Of a stretch of 64,000 nt of DNA, positions 1-9,159 are shown piece by piece (positions within the stretch are counted from its first letter, which is position 1; the number at the start of each line of letters is the position of its first letter). Source of the stretch: Actinacidiphila oryziradicis (GTDB taxonomy: Bacteria > Actinomycetota > Actinomycetes > Streptomycetales > Streptomycetaceae). The notes under the pieces are model-generated. The model was not told the origin of the DNA. It worked only from the letters and a program-made list of their open reading frames with translations, and did not search any database. The translations under genes were made by a program, and so were the position numbers. The DNA lies in the NCBI RefSeq assembly GCF_005047355.1, contig NZ_SUMC01000023.1:78613-142612 (forward strand), in the 5' to 3' direction.

Positions 1-272
1 CGGTTTCGCGCATGAGCGTGACAATCCTTCGAACGCCTGTCGGCCGGTAGGCCGTGCCCGGACCCGCTCCACCCTGGACTCCCCGCCCGCCCGCGCGGAC
101 GGGGAGAAATACCTGTTCCGGTACCCGCTTCGCAGAGTGATCATTTGCCGTCACCTTCGAGCGGCGCCGGTCACCTTCCGCCCATGTGTTGGTATTTGTG
201 GTTGATGTGCCTATAGCGCCCGGCACATCCCATAGCCTCTGGAACGGGATGAGATGAATGGGATAGGAGGAG

Positions 273-971
273 ATGCCCACAGTGCCCGAATGGACGGCAG
301 ACGGCTCACGGACCGTACCGGTGGACCGGCTGGAGCCGGGCGACCACTCGTGCATGGCCTTCACCGACAGCAGATCCCAGTGGCAGGTACTCACTGCCTA
401 CACCCGGACCAGCCTGGCCCGGAAGGAGAAGGTGCTGCTGGGGCGCGACCGGCCGGAGGACAGGACCTGGGTCCTGGAACCCGGGGTGCACGGCCGGCTG
501 GTGGTGGACTACGAGGCTCCCTGGCGCCGCTGTTCGCCGACCGCCGGTTCACCGCGATCTGCTGGTACGACCGGACCCGGTTCGGCAACGAGCTGCTCAC
601 CTCCATGGACCGGGTCCACCCGATACGGGTCCTGAGAATGCCTCGACGCGCTCCATGTCAGTGACACCCCGGCGGGCCGGCGGATCGCCGGAACCGCCGA
701 TCCGGGCACCCGGGAGAAGTTCGTCGCCGCGCTGCGCCACGCGCTGCGGCAGCCCGAGCTGTGCAGCCCGTTCCACTTCGAACTCGACCTGAGGAACCTG
801 TGCTTCATGGAAGCGCACTCGGCGTGGCAGTTGATCAGCGCCGCGGCGGCACTCCCGGAGGACAGCCGGGTCACCATCCGCTGCGGCCCGCTGCTGGAAG
901 TCGTCGTGCGGGGCCTCGGCTCGGGCGCCGTGCCCCAGCCGATCCTCGAGGTGGAGCGGCAGCACCCATGA
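273..971 (+). pseudogene. MEDS-domain (DcmR-type sensory) protein, frameshifted
   Basis: The first frame opens with the typical start of actinobacterial MEDS proteins (LEPGDHSCMAF). It then loses about 60 residues near position 510 and shifts frame: the segment LFADRRFTAICWYDRTRF is one frame over. Near 640 it returns to the original frame with a STAS-like tail (residues ELDLRNLCFMEAHSAW) ending in TGA at 969-971. MEDS proteins are usually sensor or anti-sigma-network components. A strong AGGAGG at 265-270 lies only 2 nt before ATG 273 but 11 nt before the in-frame GTG at 282, so GTG may be the true start. At least two lesions are needed to explain the reading, so I call it broken; sequencing error is the alternative. 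Confidence 0.6.
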
Positions 972-1177
972 CCGGCGAACGCCTCACGCGGAGGGACTTC
1001 GCCCGGGGCGACGCGGGGAACGCTCCGGCACACGGGGGCGGGGCGGGGCGGACCGTGGTGCGCTCGCGTCCCGGGGAGCTGTACGGGGAGATCACGGACC
1101 GCGGACCGGGCTGTCAGCCGTCCGTGCGCTCCGGGGCGGCCGGTGCCGCCGGCGGCAGGAGACTACGCCGACGGTGA
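968..1177 (+). CDS. small hypothetical ORF, coupled to the MEDS remnant
   Basis: A 69-codon frame starts at an ATG that overlaps the preceding TGA (ATGA), which suggests translational coupling. The product starts MTGERLTRRDFARGD and is rich in Gly, Ala and Arg with no recognisable domain. Its last 15 nt overlap the 3' end of the convergent LuxR-type gene. It may be the truncated start of a regulator that once followed the MEDS gene, or a chance frame in high-GC DNA. Confidence 0.25.
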   Translation: MTGERLTRRDFARGDAGNAPAHGGGAGRTVVRSRPGELYGEITDRGPGCQPSVRSGAAGAAGGRRLRRR

Positions 1178-3466
1178 CGATCGCTCGGGAACCACTCCGG
1201 ACGCGATCCACGCTGCCACCTGGCTGCGGCAGCCGAACCCCAGCTTGTTGAGGATACGTTCCACATGGCCCTCGGCCGTGCGCCGCGCGATCACGAGTGT
1301 CTCGGCGATCTGTTTGTTCGTCAGCCCCCGGGCGATCAGCTCCGCCACCTGGGTCTCGCGCCGGGTAAGCCCGGGAGCGGCCGGCTCGGCCGTATTCGCC
1401 GAGCCGGTATTCCGCGGGCCGGGATCCACGGCCGGCGGCGGCGCCTCCTCCAACGCATAGGCGACGGCCTCGGCCTGGGATAACCCGGCCCCGTACCGGA
1501 AAGCCCGTCGGAAAACACACTCGCCGAGCGCCTGCCGGGTCTGCCGCTCAGCCCGGCTGCCGGACTCATCCGCGCTGCGGCCGGTCTCCCTGCGGAGCCG
1601 GGCGACCGCGCCGAGCAGGACGGCGGAACGCTCCACCGCGCCCAGTTCCACGGCGATCAGCGCCAGGATGTCCAGGACCCTGCCGAGGCCGTGGGTGTCA
1701 CGGATCAGGTGCTTGAGCCGTAGGGCTGCACGCGCGTGCCCGGCGGCGCTCTCCGGATCGCCCAGGGCCCACTGGGCCAGGGCGAGGATCCGCAGAACGT
1801 AGGAGAGGGCCCACTGTTCACCGTGCGCCTCGCAGACCGCCCGTGCCTGCGCGCACAGCGGTACCGCGCGTTCGGGCCGCCCGTGGAAGACGAGGGTGCA
1901 GGCGAGTTCGACCCTGGTGAGGATCGCGAATGTCATCATCTCACCGCCGTCCCGCGACCGGGCGGGGGCCAGGTCCAACGGCGCCACGGCCACCGGCAGG
2001 TCGTCGCCGGGCTGCCGTTCGCGTCCGGCGGCCTCCTCCAGGGCGAGCAGAGCGGTCGAACGGCCGTTGATCAGGGCCAGCAGCCCGCCGAGCCACAGTG
2101 CCTTGGCACGGGCCCCGGTCGGCTGGGCCCCGGCTCGGATGGCCTGGTCCAGCCAGTACCGTCCCTCCCCCCAGGCCCCTTTGACGGACCAGTAGAACCA
2201 GAGGGTCCCGGCCAGGTGCAGCGCCGACTGGGCCTCACCCTCGGTGGACAGGCAGAAGTCCAGGGCACCTCGGAGGTTGTCCTGCTCCGCCCGGAGCCGC
2301 GCCACCGCCTCCGACTGCCCCGGGCCGAACCACCGCTTCTCGTAACCCCCGGCCAGACGCAGGAAGTAGTCACAGTGCCGGCGCCGGGCCATGGCCGCCT
2401 CACCGAGCCCGGACAGCTTCTCCAGGCCGTAGTCCCGCAGCGATCCCAGCAGCCGGTAGCGGACCGGGCGGCCATCGGTCCCGGCCTCCCTGATCAGGAC
2501 CGACTTGTCCACCAGACCCGCCACGGCCTCGAAGACGCCACAGCGGCCCAGCCGCTCGTCCGCGCAGACCGCTTCGGCCGCGTCGAGGTCGAAGCCTCCG
2601 ACGAGCACGGACAGCCGGGCCCACACCAACTGCTCCTGCGGTGTGCACAGCCCATGGCTCCAGTCCACCGTCGAGCGCAGTGTCTGGTGCCTGGGCGGTA
2701 CGGCCGGACTGCCGCCGGTGAGCAGCCGATAGCGGTCGTCCAGCCGCTCCAGGAGCTGGTCGACCCCCAGCGCCCGCATCCGGACGGCGGCGAGCTCGAT
2801 CGCCAGCGGCAGGCCGTCCAACCGGCGGCAGAGCCGTGCGACGGCCTGCTGGTTCTCGGCGGTGATGGTGAATCCGGGGACCACCGCCGCCGCGCGGTCG
2901 GCGAAGAGATCGAGCGCCGGGTACCGCCCGCCCGGTACACCGGGGCCGGCCAGCTCCTCCGGGTCGGGCGACGGCAACGGCGGTACGTCGAGCAGGTGTT
3001 CCTCGGTCAGCCCCAGCCGGTGCCTGCTGGTGGCCAGAATCCGTACCCCCCGGGCGGCTGCCAGCACGGCGGCGACCAGCACGGCGCAGGCCTGCGGCAG
3101 GTGTTCGCAGTTGTCCAGCACCAGGAGCAGCCGCCGGTCGCGCAGATACTCGATCAACGCCTCCATGGGGCGGCCGCCGCGCTCGTCACGGATGCCCAGG
3201 GCGGCGGCCACGGTATGCGGCACCAGTCCCTCGTCCTGGAGCGCGGCCAGTGGCACCAGCCACACGCCGTCGGGAAACGCACGCGACAGCTGAGCCGCGA
3301 CCCGCGCCGCCAGCCGGGTCTTGCCCACCCCGCCGGGCCCGGTCAGCGTCAGCAGCCGGGAGACGGACAGCAACCGCTTCGCCTCCGCCGCTTCATGCCG
3401 CCGGTCCACAAAACTGGTCGTTTCCGCCGGGAAGCCGACAGCGCGTCGCGACTCGTATCCGCCCAC
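1163..3466 (-). CDS. LuxR-family transcriptional regulator with N-terminal NTPase domain
   Basis: This 767-residue regulator has a P-loop NTPase module at its N terminus: Walker A GPGGVGKT at about residues 43-50 and a Walker B-like LLLVLDNCEH around 114. A helical, TPR-like middle follows. The C terminus is a LuxR/FixJ helix-turn-helix of about 60 residues, starting LTRRETQVAELIARGL and containing TNKQIAETL. The architecture matches large ATP-dependent activators common in Streptomyces, which often control secondary metabolism or catabolic genes. The start is a GTG at 3464-3466. It is divergent from the aldo-keto reductase, with about 210 bp between them, so that gene is a plausible target, but no operator was identified. 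Confidence 0.9.
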   Translation of the reverse strand: MGGYESRRAVGFPAETTSFVDRRHEAAEAKRLLSVSRLLTLTGPGGVGKTRLAARVAAQLSRAFPDGVWLVPLAALQDEGLVPHTVAAALGIRDERGGRPMEALIEYLRDRRLLLVLDNCEHLPQACAVLVAAVLAAARGVRILATSRHRLGLTEEHLLDVPPLPSPDPEELAGPGVPGGRYPALDLFADRAAAVVPGFTITAENQQAVARLCRRLDGLPLAIELAAVRMRALGVDQLLERLDDRYRLLTGGSPAVPPRHQTLRSTVDWSHGLCTPQEQLVWARLSVLVGGFDLDAAEAVCADERLGRCGVFEAVAGLVDKSVLIREAGTDGRPVRYRLLGSLRDYGLEKLSGLGEAAMARRRHCDYFLRLAGGYEKRWFGPGQSEAVARLRAEQDNLRGALDFCLSTEGEAQSALHLAGTLWFYWSVKGAWGEGRYWLDQAIRAGAQPTGARAKALWLGGLLALINGRSTALLALEEAAGRERQPGDDLPVAVAPLDLAPARSRDGGEMMTFAILTRVELACTLVFHGRPERAVPLCAQARAVCEAHGEQWALSYVLRILALAQWALGDPESAAGHARAALRLKHLIRDTHGLGRVLDILALIAVELGAVERSAVLLGAVARLRRETGRSADESGSRAERQTRQALGECVFRRAFRYGAGLSQAEAVAYALEEAPPPAVDPGPRNTGSANTAEPAAPGLTRRETQVAELIARGLTNKQIAETLVIARRTAEGHVERILNKLGFGCRSQVAAWIASGVVPERSSPSA

Positions 3467-3679
3467 GATCGGTCACGCCTTCTGGGGAGTTTTCGTCTGC
3501 TGTGCCTTCCCCGAAGGTAGGCGGCAGGTCAGGAGACGGATACGTTTTCCCAGCTTTCCGCACCTATCGGGTGAACTCCGGCCCGACGTGGTTCATAGGC
3601 CGGACTGTGGACGGCAGCCTTGGGAAGGTAGCCTCACATTCGCGCACATTTTCCTACTGGACCCACCAGGAGCCACCGC

Positions 3680-4702
3680 GTGAACTATCTCGCCGCCGAC
3701 GACCGTTACGACTCCATGGACTACCGGCGCTGCGGCCGCAGCGGTGTGCGGCTGCCCGCGGTCTCCCTCGGCCTGTGGCACAACTTCGGCGACACCGCTC
3801 CGCTGGAGACCCAGCGCGCCATCCTGCGCCGGGCCTTCGACTGCGGAGTGACCCACTTCGACCTGGCCAACAACTACGGCCCGCCCCCCGGCTCGGCCGA
3901 GGCCAACTTCGGCACCCACTTCCGCAACGACTTCCGGCCCTACCGCGACGAGCTGTTCATCGCCACCAAGGCGGGCTACGACATGTGGCCCGGCCCGTAC
4001 GGCGAGTTCGGCAGCCGCAAGTACATGCTGGCCAGTCTCGACCAGTCGCTGGGCCGCATGGGCCTGGACTACGTCGACGTCTTCTACTCCCACCGCTACG
4101 ACCCCGACACGCCCCTGGAGGAGACCATGGGCGCGCTGGACACGGCCGTACGCCAGGGCAAGGCCCTCTACGCCGGGATCTCCAACTACCCTGCCGAGCA
4201 GCACCGGCAGGCCACCGACATCCTGCGCGGGCTCGGCACTCCGCTTCTGATCCACCAGGCCGCGTACAGCATGCTCCACCGCGCCCCGGAGAACGGGGTC
4301 CTGGACGCGGTCGGCGAGACCGGCACCAGCCTGATCGCCTTCTCCCCGCTCGCCCAGGGCCAGCTCACCGACCGCTACCTGAACGGCGTGCCGGCCGACT
4401 CACGGATGGCGGTCGGGCACTTCCTGAGGCGCGACGCGCTGACCGAGGAGAAGCTCACCCTGTTGCACGCCCTGAACAAGCTCGCGGGCGAGCGCGGCCA
4501 GACACTGGCCCAGCTGGCGCTGGCGTGGGTGCTGCGCGACCCGCGCGTGGTCTCCGTGCTGCTCGGCGCGAGCAGCGTGGCGCAGCTCGACCAGAACCTC
4601 GCCGTCCTGGAGTCGGCTCCGCTGACCGAGGGCGAGCTCGCTGAGATCGACCGGATCTCGGCGGCCGGCGGAGTCACGGTCCCCGGCGCCGGGCGGGACT
4701 GA
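3680..4702 (+). CDS. aldo/keto reductase, YghZ/GpR-like
   Basis: A 340-residue (beta/alpha)8 NADPH-dependent reductase. The catalytic tetrad is visible: Asp61 and Tyr66 (HFDLANNYG), Lys97 (ATKAGY) and His138 (FYSHRYD). The opening (MDYRRCGRSGVRLPAVSLGLW) and the length fit the YghZ group, whose E. coli member reduces L-glyceraldehyde 3-phosphate and detoxifies methylglyoxal. The start is GTG; a second in-frame ATG lies 12 codons downstream at the point where family similarity begins. It stands alone, divergent from the LuxR-type regulator and convergent with an SDR across a strong hairpin. The physiological substrate cannot be read from sequence. Confidence 0.9.
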   Translation: MNYLAADDRYDSMDYRRCGRSGVRLPAVSLGLWHNFGDTAPLETQRAILRRAFDCGVTHFDLANNYGPPPGSAEANFGTHFRNDFRPYRDELFIATKAGYDMWPGPYGEFGSRKYMLASLDQSLGRMGLDYVDVFYSHRYDPDTPLEETMGALDTAVRQGKALYAGISNYPAEQHRQATDILRGLGTPLLIHQAAYSMLHRAPENGVLDAVGETGTSLIAFSPLAQGQLTDRYLNGVPADSRMAVGHFLRRDALTEEKLTLLHALNKLAGERGQTLAQLALAWVLRDPRVVSVLLGASSVAQLDQNLAVLESAPLTEGELAEIDRISAAGGVTVPGAGRD

Positions 4703-4711
4703 CCGAGGTTG

Positions 4712-4752
4712 CCGCTGACGGCGTGCCGCCGCGTGCGGACCGCCGTCAGCGG
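4712..4752. terminator. bidirectional hairpin between convergent genes
   Basis: A perfect 12-bp inverted repeat (4712-4723 with 4741-4752, loop 17 nt) sits between the stop of the aldo-keto reductase and the stop codon of the convergent SDR, which it slightly overlaps. There is no T-run, as is common in Streptomyces. It likely ends transcription from both sides. Confidence 0.6.
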
Positions 4753-5510
4753 TAGCTGCGGCCGTTGCGGGAGGCGATCCGGCCGGCCAGGCCGCGGGGG
4801 ACGATTTTGCTGAGCCCTACCAGCGCCTTGTACTTCGCGTCGGGGACGCTGACGATCGCGCCGCGCCGGAAGTCGCGCACGGCCGCCGCCACCAGGTCGT
4901 CGGCGTTCAGCCACATGAAGTCGGGGACGGCGGACTTGTCCATGTTGGAGCGCGCGTGGAACTCGGTGTGCACCCATCCCGGGCAGAGGGCCATCACATG
5001 GACGCCGCTGCCGCTGCCCCCGATGTCCTGGAGCACGCTCTCGCTGAAGTTGACGACCCAGGCCTTGGTCGCGCTGTACGTGCCTCGGGCGAAGAAGGCG
5101 GCCACCGAGGCGACGTTGATGACCCCGCCGCGACGGCGCTCGATCATCCCGGGCAGCGCGGCGTGGGTGAGCCGCAGCACGGCCTCGCAGTGGACCTTGA
5201 GCATGGCGAGCTCGTCGGCGAGCGGGGCCTTGAGGAAGCGGTCGTGCTGGCCGAATCCGGCGTTGTTGACCAGCAGGTCGACGCCTTCGGCGGCGCGGCG
5301 TTCGGCGGCGGCGATTCCCTCGTCGGTGGAGAGGTCGGCCGGCAGTACTTCGACGCCGACGCCGTAGGCGGTGCGGTAACGTTCGGCGGTCTGCGCCAGC
5401 CGGGGCGCGTCGCGCGCCAGCAGGACCAGGTCGAAGCCGTCCGCCGCGAGCTGCCGGGCGAATTCCGCGCCGATTCCAGCGGTGGCGCCGGTGATGAGGG
5501 CCGTGGGCAT
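4746..5510 (-). CDS. short-chain dehydrogenase/reductase
   Basis: Classical SDR of about 254 residues. It has the NAD(P)-binding TGATAGIG at the N terminus, NNAGFG in the middle, and the Ser...Tyr-x3-Lys catalytic set (ASVAAFFARGTYSATKAW). ATG at 5508-5510 is chosen because it precedes the nucleotide-binding strand by only a few residues (MPTALITG). The group resembles DltE/YqjQ-like oxidoreductases of unknown substrate. It is monocistronic and divergent from the FUSC gene. Confidence 0.85.
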   Translation of the reverse strand: MPTALITGATAGIGAEFARQLAADGFDLVLLARDAPRLAQTAERYRTAYGVGVEVLPADLSTDEGIAAAERRAAEGVDLLVNNAGFGQHDRFLKAPLADELAMLKVHCEAVLRLTHAALPGMIERRRGGVINVASVAAFFARGTYSATKAWVVNFSESVLQDIGGSGSGVHVMALCPGWVHTEFHARSNMDKSAVPDFMWLNADDLVAAAVRDFRRGAIVSVPDAKYKALVGLSKIVPRGLAGRIASRNGRSYR

Positions 5511-5643
5511 GCCGGGAGCGTACACGGAGGAGTGTGCTCATCCGAAGGCGAACCGCCTGCCGGCACCGGGTGAGTCGGCTCAACTAAAATGATCACGAGC
5601 GGAGGAACAGATTCCGCGCCCCGACCCGAGAATCCCCTCACAA

Positions 5644-7434
5644 ATGTCAAACGACTCGCACCGCCCGCCCGCTCCCCGTGCCCCCGCCCCCCGCGCGATG
5701 TTCATGCTGCGCGCCTCCGCCCCGCGGACGCCGGCCGCGCTGCGGGCCGCGCTCGGTCTCGGGCTGCCGATCGCCATCGGTCTGGCCACCGGGCACGTCC
5801 AGCACGGGTTCATCGCCACCCTGGGCGCGTTCACCGGTCTCTACGGGGCCGGTGAGCCGTATGCGCGGCGGGCCGTACGAATGGCGGCTGTGGGGGCCGG
5901 GCTGACGACCGCGCTGGTGGCCGGGCAGCTGGCCGCGCACCCGGCCTGGCTCGGGGTTCTGGTCGTCGCGGTGGTCGCCGGGGCGGCCGGATTCTGCTGT
6001 CTGGCCGTGCAGATCCCCCCGCCGGGCGTGGTGATGTTCGTACTGCTGTGCGCGACCGGGACCAGCATGCCGTCCGGCCATGTGCTGCGGAACGCCGCGC
6101 TGGTCGCAAGCGCGGCAGCCATGTGCTGGCTTATCTCGATGTCGGGCGCTTTGATCGCGCCGCTGGGCCCGCAGCGGGCTGCCGTACGAGGGGCGCGGCG
6201 GGCGGTGGCGGGGTTCCTGGAGGCCGTCGGCACACCCGGGGAAGACGCCGCGCGGCACCAGGCGGGGCTGGCACTGCACCGCGCGTGGACCGCGCTGGCC
6301 GACACCGGGCGCACCGATGAGGCCGCCACTTTGCTGCGGGCGCGGGCCCACCACACGCACCAGAGGTTCGCCGCCTCCCTGCGCGGTGACCCGGTGCCGC
6401 CGCAGGAGGAGTCGCCCGCTCCCCCGCCCGACGCCCGGATCCCGTTCGGCCTGCCCGCCACCCGTACGCTCCTGGCCGCCGCGGCCTCGCGCACCTCACA
6501 GGTGCCCGGCGACGCGCTCCGTATCGCGGGCGCCGTGCTGGTGGCCGACGCGGTCACCCATGCCATCGGCATTCCGCAGCCGGGCTGGGGCGCGGTGACC
6601 GCCGCCGCCGTACTGGGCGGTGTGGCGGGGCACGGCACCGAGGCGCTCCACCGCGGTCTGCAACGGTCGGCCGGTACGGCGGTCGGGGTGCTGCTCACCG
6701 CCGCGATCACCGCGGCCCGCCCGGGCGGCGTCGCGCTGCTGCTGATCCTGATGGCGCTGCAGTACATCATGGAAGTGCTGGTCACCCGCAACTACGCACT
6801 CGCGAGCTGCTTCATCACGCCGCTGGCACTGCTGGTGATCGAGCAGACCGGCAATCCCCTGGCGCCCTCCAAGCTGCTGGGCGCACGGCTGCTCGACACG
6901 CTGGTGGGCAGCGCGGTGGCGATCACCGTCGGGATGTTCGCCCGCCGTGGCGGTGCGGTGGAACGGCTGCGGTCCCGGCTGGCGGCGGTGCTGCGGGACA
7001 GCGCCGAGGTGTTCGGACACGCGGGCCGGGGCGTCCAGTGGGACGGCGACGCCCTGCGCGCCCGGCGGGAGCTCCAGCGCGGGCTGATCGCGTTGCGCGC
7101 CGCCTACGACGCGGCGGCCGGCGAGCTCCCCTCGGTGCGCAGACGGGCCGAGGAGCTCTGGCTGGCGGTCGCCGCCACTCAGCGGATCGGCTATCTCGCG
7201 CTCTCCTCCTCCTGGCGGTCCGAACCCGGCGCCGTCCGTGCAGCACCTTCTCCGGCAGGTTTCGCGGCCTACCGCGCGGCGTTGTACGGCGTCGCCGACG
7301 CGGCGGAGTCGGGCGGCCCGCCGGCGCCGCCGGCCCTGCCGCCGGACGGCCCGCCGGCGCTGGACCGCGAGCTCATCGAGGTGTCCGAGGCGCTGGGCCT
7401 GCCGGCGCGAATTCGGGAGCATCGCGCGCCCTGA
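5644..7434 (+). CDS. FUSC-family membrane protein
   Basis: A 596-residue integral membrane protein with the two-block arrangement of FUSC/aromatic acid exporter-like proteins. The first hydrophobic block spans roughly residues 35-170 and includes GLPIAIGLATGHVQHGF. A soluble stretch (about 170-285) follows, then a second membrane block (about 290-430) containing QPGWGAVTAAAVLGG, then a long helical cytoplasmic tail. FUSC relatives export aromatic acids or other small organic acids by a proton-coupled mechanism. The last 62 nt overlap the convergent glxA-like gene. The substrate is unknown. Confidence 0.85.
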   Translation: MSNDSHRPPAPRAPAPRAMFMLRASAPRTPAALRAALGLGLPIAIGLATGHVQHGFIATLGAFTGLYGAGEPYARRAVRMAAVGAGLTTALVAGQLAAHPAWLGVLVVAVVAGAAGFCCLAVQIPPPGVVMFVLLCATGTSMPSGHVLRNAALVASAAAMCWLISMSGALIAPLGPQRAAVRGARRAVAGFLEAVGTPGEDAARHQAGLALHRAWTALADTGRTDEAATLLRARAHHTHQRFAASLRGDPVPPQEESPAPPPDARIPFGLPATRTLLAAAASRTSQVPGDALRIAGAVLVADAVTHAIGIPQPGWGAVTAAAVLGGVAGHGTEALHRGLQRSAGTAVGVLLTAAITAARPGGVALLLILMALQYIMEVLVTRNYALASCFITPLALLVIEQTGNPLAPSKLLGARLLDTLVGSAVAITVGMFARRGGAVERLRSRLAAVLRDSAEVFGHAGRGVQWDGDALRARRELQRGLIALRAAYDAAAGELPSVRRRAEELWLAVAATQRIGYLALSSSWRSEPGAVRAAPSPAGFAAYRAALYGVADAAESGGPPAPPALPPDGPPALDRELIEVSEALGLPARIREHRAP

Positions 7435-8323
7435 GCCGGCGCAGCATCCGGGCGTCCTGGAAGCCGACCGCCCGGGCCGCCGACTCGACCGTCGTGCCCT
7501 GGCCGATCAGGTGCTCGGCACGCTCCACCCGGAGCAGCTGCTGGTAGCGCAACGGGGTCATCCCGGTCACCTCGCCGAACCGCCGGGTCAGGGTCCGTTC
7601 GCTGACCCCGGAGGCGGCGGCGAGGTCCGCCAGGTGCAGACTGTCACCGAACCGTGCGTCGATCAGGTCCTGGACCCGGTGCACCGAGTCGCTGAGGTGG
7701 GCCCGGTGCCGCAGCATGGCGCTGGCCTGCTGCTCGTCGCCGTTGCGACGGGCGTAGACCACCATCGAGCGGGCGACGCGGCCCGCGGCGGCAGGCCCGT
7801 GCCGGACCGCGACGAGGTGCAGGGTCATATCGATGCCGCTGGCGATACCGGCGGACGTCACCACCCGGTCGTCCACGACATACAGCACGTCGGGCACCAG
7901 CCGGGCGCGCGGGAAGCGCCGCGCCAGTTCGTCCTGCACCTCGTGGTGGGTGGTGCAGCGCCGCCCGTCGAGCAGCCCGGCCCGGCCCAGCGCTTCGGCG
8001 CCCGCGCACACGCTGGCGACCGTCCCGCCACCGGCGTGGTGCTCGCGGATCCGCTGGAGGGATGCCTCGCCGATCCGGCCTCCGGCCCCCGGCCCCTGAG
8101 CCCGCCAGCCCGGCACGATCACCAGATCGTCGGGCTCCAGTCGCGGCCAGTCGGTACGGGCCCGTAGCGGCAGGCCCTGCGCCGTGGGGACGTCCTCCTG
8201 CTCGGCGACGTAACCCATCTCGTATCCGTACCCGAAGTCGTCCGCGGTGGAGAACACCTGGGCGGGACCGGCGAGATCGAGAATGTGCAGTTGCGGCACG
8301 AGCAGGAAGACGACGTGGGTCAC
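7373..8323 (-). CDS. GlxA-type transcriptional regulator (DJ-1/PfpI plus AraC HTH)
   Basis: The N-terminal half is a DJ-1/PfpI (class I glutamine amidotransferase-like) sensor: HVVFLLVPQLHILDLAGP opens it and a nucleophile-elbow-like SVCAGAEALG follows. The C-terminal part carries an AraC HTH pair (DLAAASGVSERTLTRRF and SAARAVGFQDARMLRRL). The start is GTG 8321-8323, which overlaps the TGA of the upstream cysteine hydrolase (GTGA), so the two are co-translated. The last ~20 residues (ARDAPEFAPAGP) do not look like the usual end of the second HTH helix, so the 3' end may be frameshifted. It probably controls the hydrolase operon. Confidence 0.85.
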   Translation of the reverse strand: MTHVVFLLVPQLHILDLAGPAQVFSTADDFGYGYEMGYVAEQEDVPTAQGLPLRARTDWPRLEPDDLVIVPGWRAQGPGAGGRIGEASLQRIREHHAGGGTVASVCAGAEALGRAGLLDGRRCTTHHEVQDELARRFPRARLVPDVLYVVDDRVVTSAGIASGIDMTLHLVAVRHGPAAAGRVARSMVVYARRNGDEQQASAMLRHRAHLSDSVHRVQDLIDARFGDSLHLADLAAASGVSERTLTRRFGEVTGMTPLRYQQLLRVERAEHLIGQGTTVESAARAVGFQDARMLRRLRARDAPEFAPAGPAPRTPR

Positions 8324-8904
8324 GATCCGGTCAGCTCCTTGACGGTGGTGACCGTGGCGAAGCGGCCGGCGAGCGCGTATTCGGTGCGGGTGATGAGGTC
8401 GTCGGTGGACAGCGTACGAGGATCGGCGAGGATCTCGGCGACGCTGCGGCCCGCCGGAGAATCCCGGTGTTCGAGCGGGGTGGTCGCGGTCGCGTCGGTC
8501 ACGAAGGTGATGGCGTAACCGAGGTCGGAGCCGACCCGGGCGGTGGTCTCCACGCACTGCTCGGTGCGAATGCCGCAGACGACCAGTTCGCGTATGCCGC
8601 GCTCGGTGAGGATCTGCTGGAGGTTGGTGGTGGTGAAGGCGTTGTGCGAGGTCTTGGTGAGCTGTGGCTCGGCCTTGGCGGCGGCCAGTCCGTCCATGAG
8701 ACGCACATGGCCGCTCGCCGGGTCGAAGACGGTGTCACTGCCCGGCTCGGAGTGCAGGACCCAGACGACGAGGTCGCCGCGGTCCCGTGAGGCCTCCACC
8801 AGCCGGCTCACCTGCCCTGCGATGCCGGGATCGGAGACCGCCTGCCACAGGGGCAGCCGGCGGAAGGACTCCTGGACGTCGATGACGATCAGTGCTGTTG
8901 TCAT
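8320..8904 (-). CDS. cysteine hydrolase, isochorismatase-like family
   Basis: A 194-residue Rossmann-like hydrolase. The catalytic triad of the family is visible as Asp9 (ALIVIDVQ), Lys84 (TKTSHNAF) and Cys117 (RTEQCVETTAR). This arrangement is shared by isochorismatases, nicotinamidases and N-carbamoyl hydrolases, so the substrate cannot be assigned. It is the first gene of a two-gene unit with the GlxA-type regulator, with a 4-nt overlap. This pairing of hydrolase and DJ-1/AraC regulator is frequent in actinomycetes. Confidence 0.9.
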   Translation of the reverse strand: MTTALIVIDVQESFRRLPLWQAVSDPGIAGQVSRLVEASRDRGDLVVWVLHSEPGSDTVFDPASGHVRLMDGLAAAKAEPQLTKTSHNAFTTTNLQQILTERGIRELVVCGIRTEQCVETTARVGSDLGYAITFVTDATATTPLEHRDSPAGRSVAEILADPRTLSTDDLITRTEYALAGRFATVTTVKELTGS

Positions 8905-9159
8905 GCCTCGATCCTGCGGCCTGGACGGCGCCCGGCTGAAGGCACCATCATGCCCCGATGCGGACCGATCCGGTCACCGTCCTGCCCCACCGGACCCGGA
9001 CAACGCTGCCGGCCTGCGCTCTCCAGACAGAGGCCGCTGCCGGAGGCCGGTCCCGTCGGCGGTGCCGCGGGCTCTCACATGGCCACCGTCGCAGGCCGGC
9101 TGCGGGACACCGGCGGCCGCACCGGTACCGGTCGCTGTCGCCGATGCCCAGCGGCAGCG

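Noticed and set aside
1..272. Possible promoter or small gene at the left edge.
   Set aside because: I found no convincing -35/-10 pair or coding frame; the AGGAGG at 265-270 is described with the MEDS remnant.
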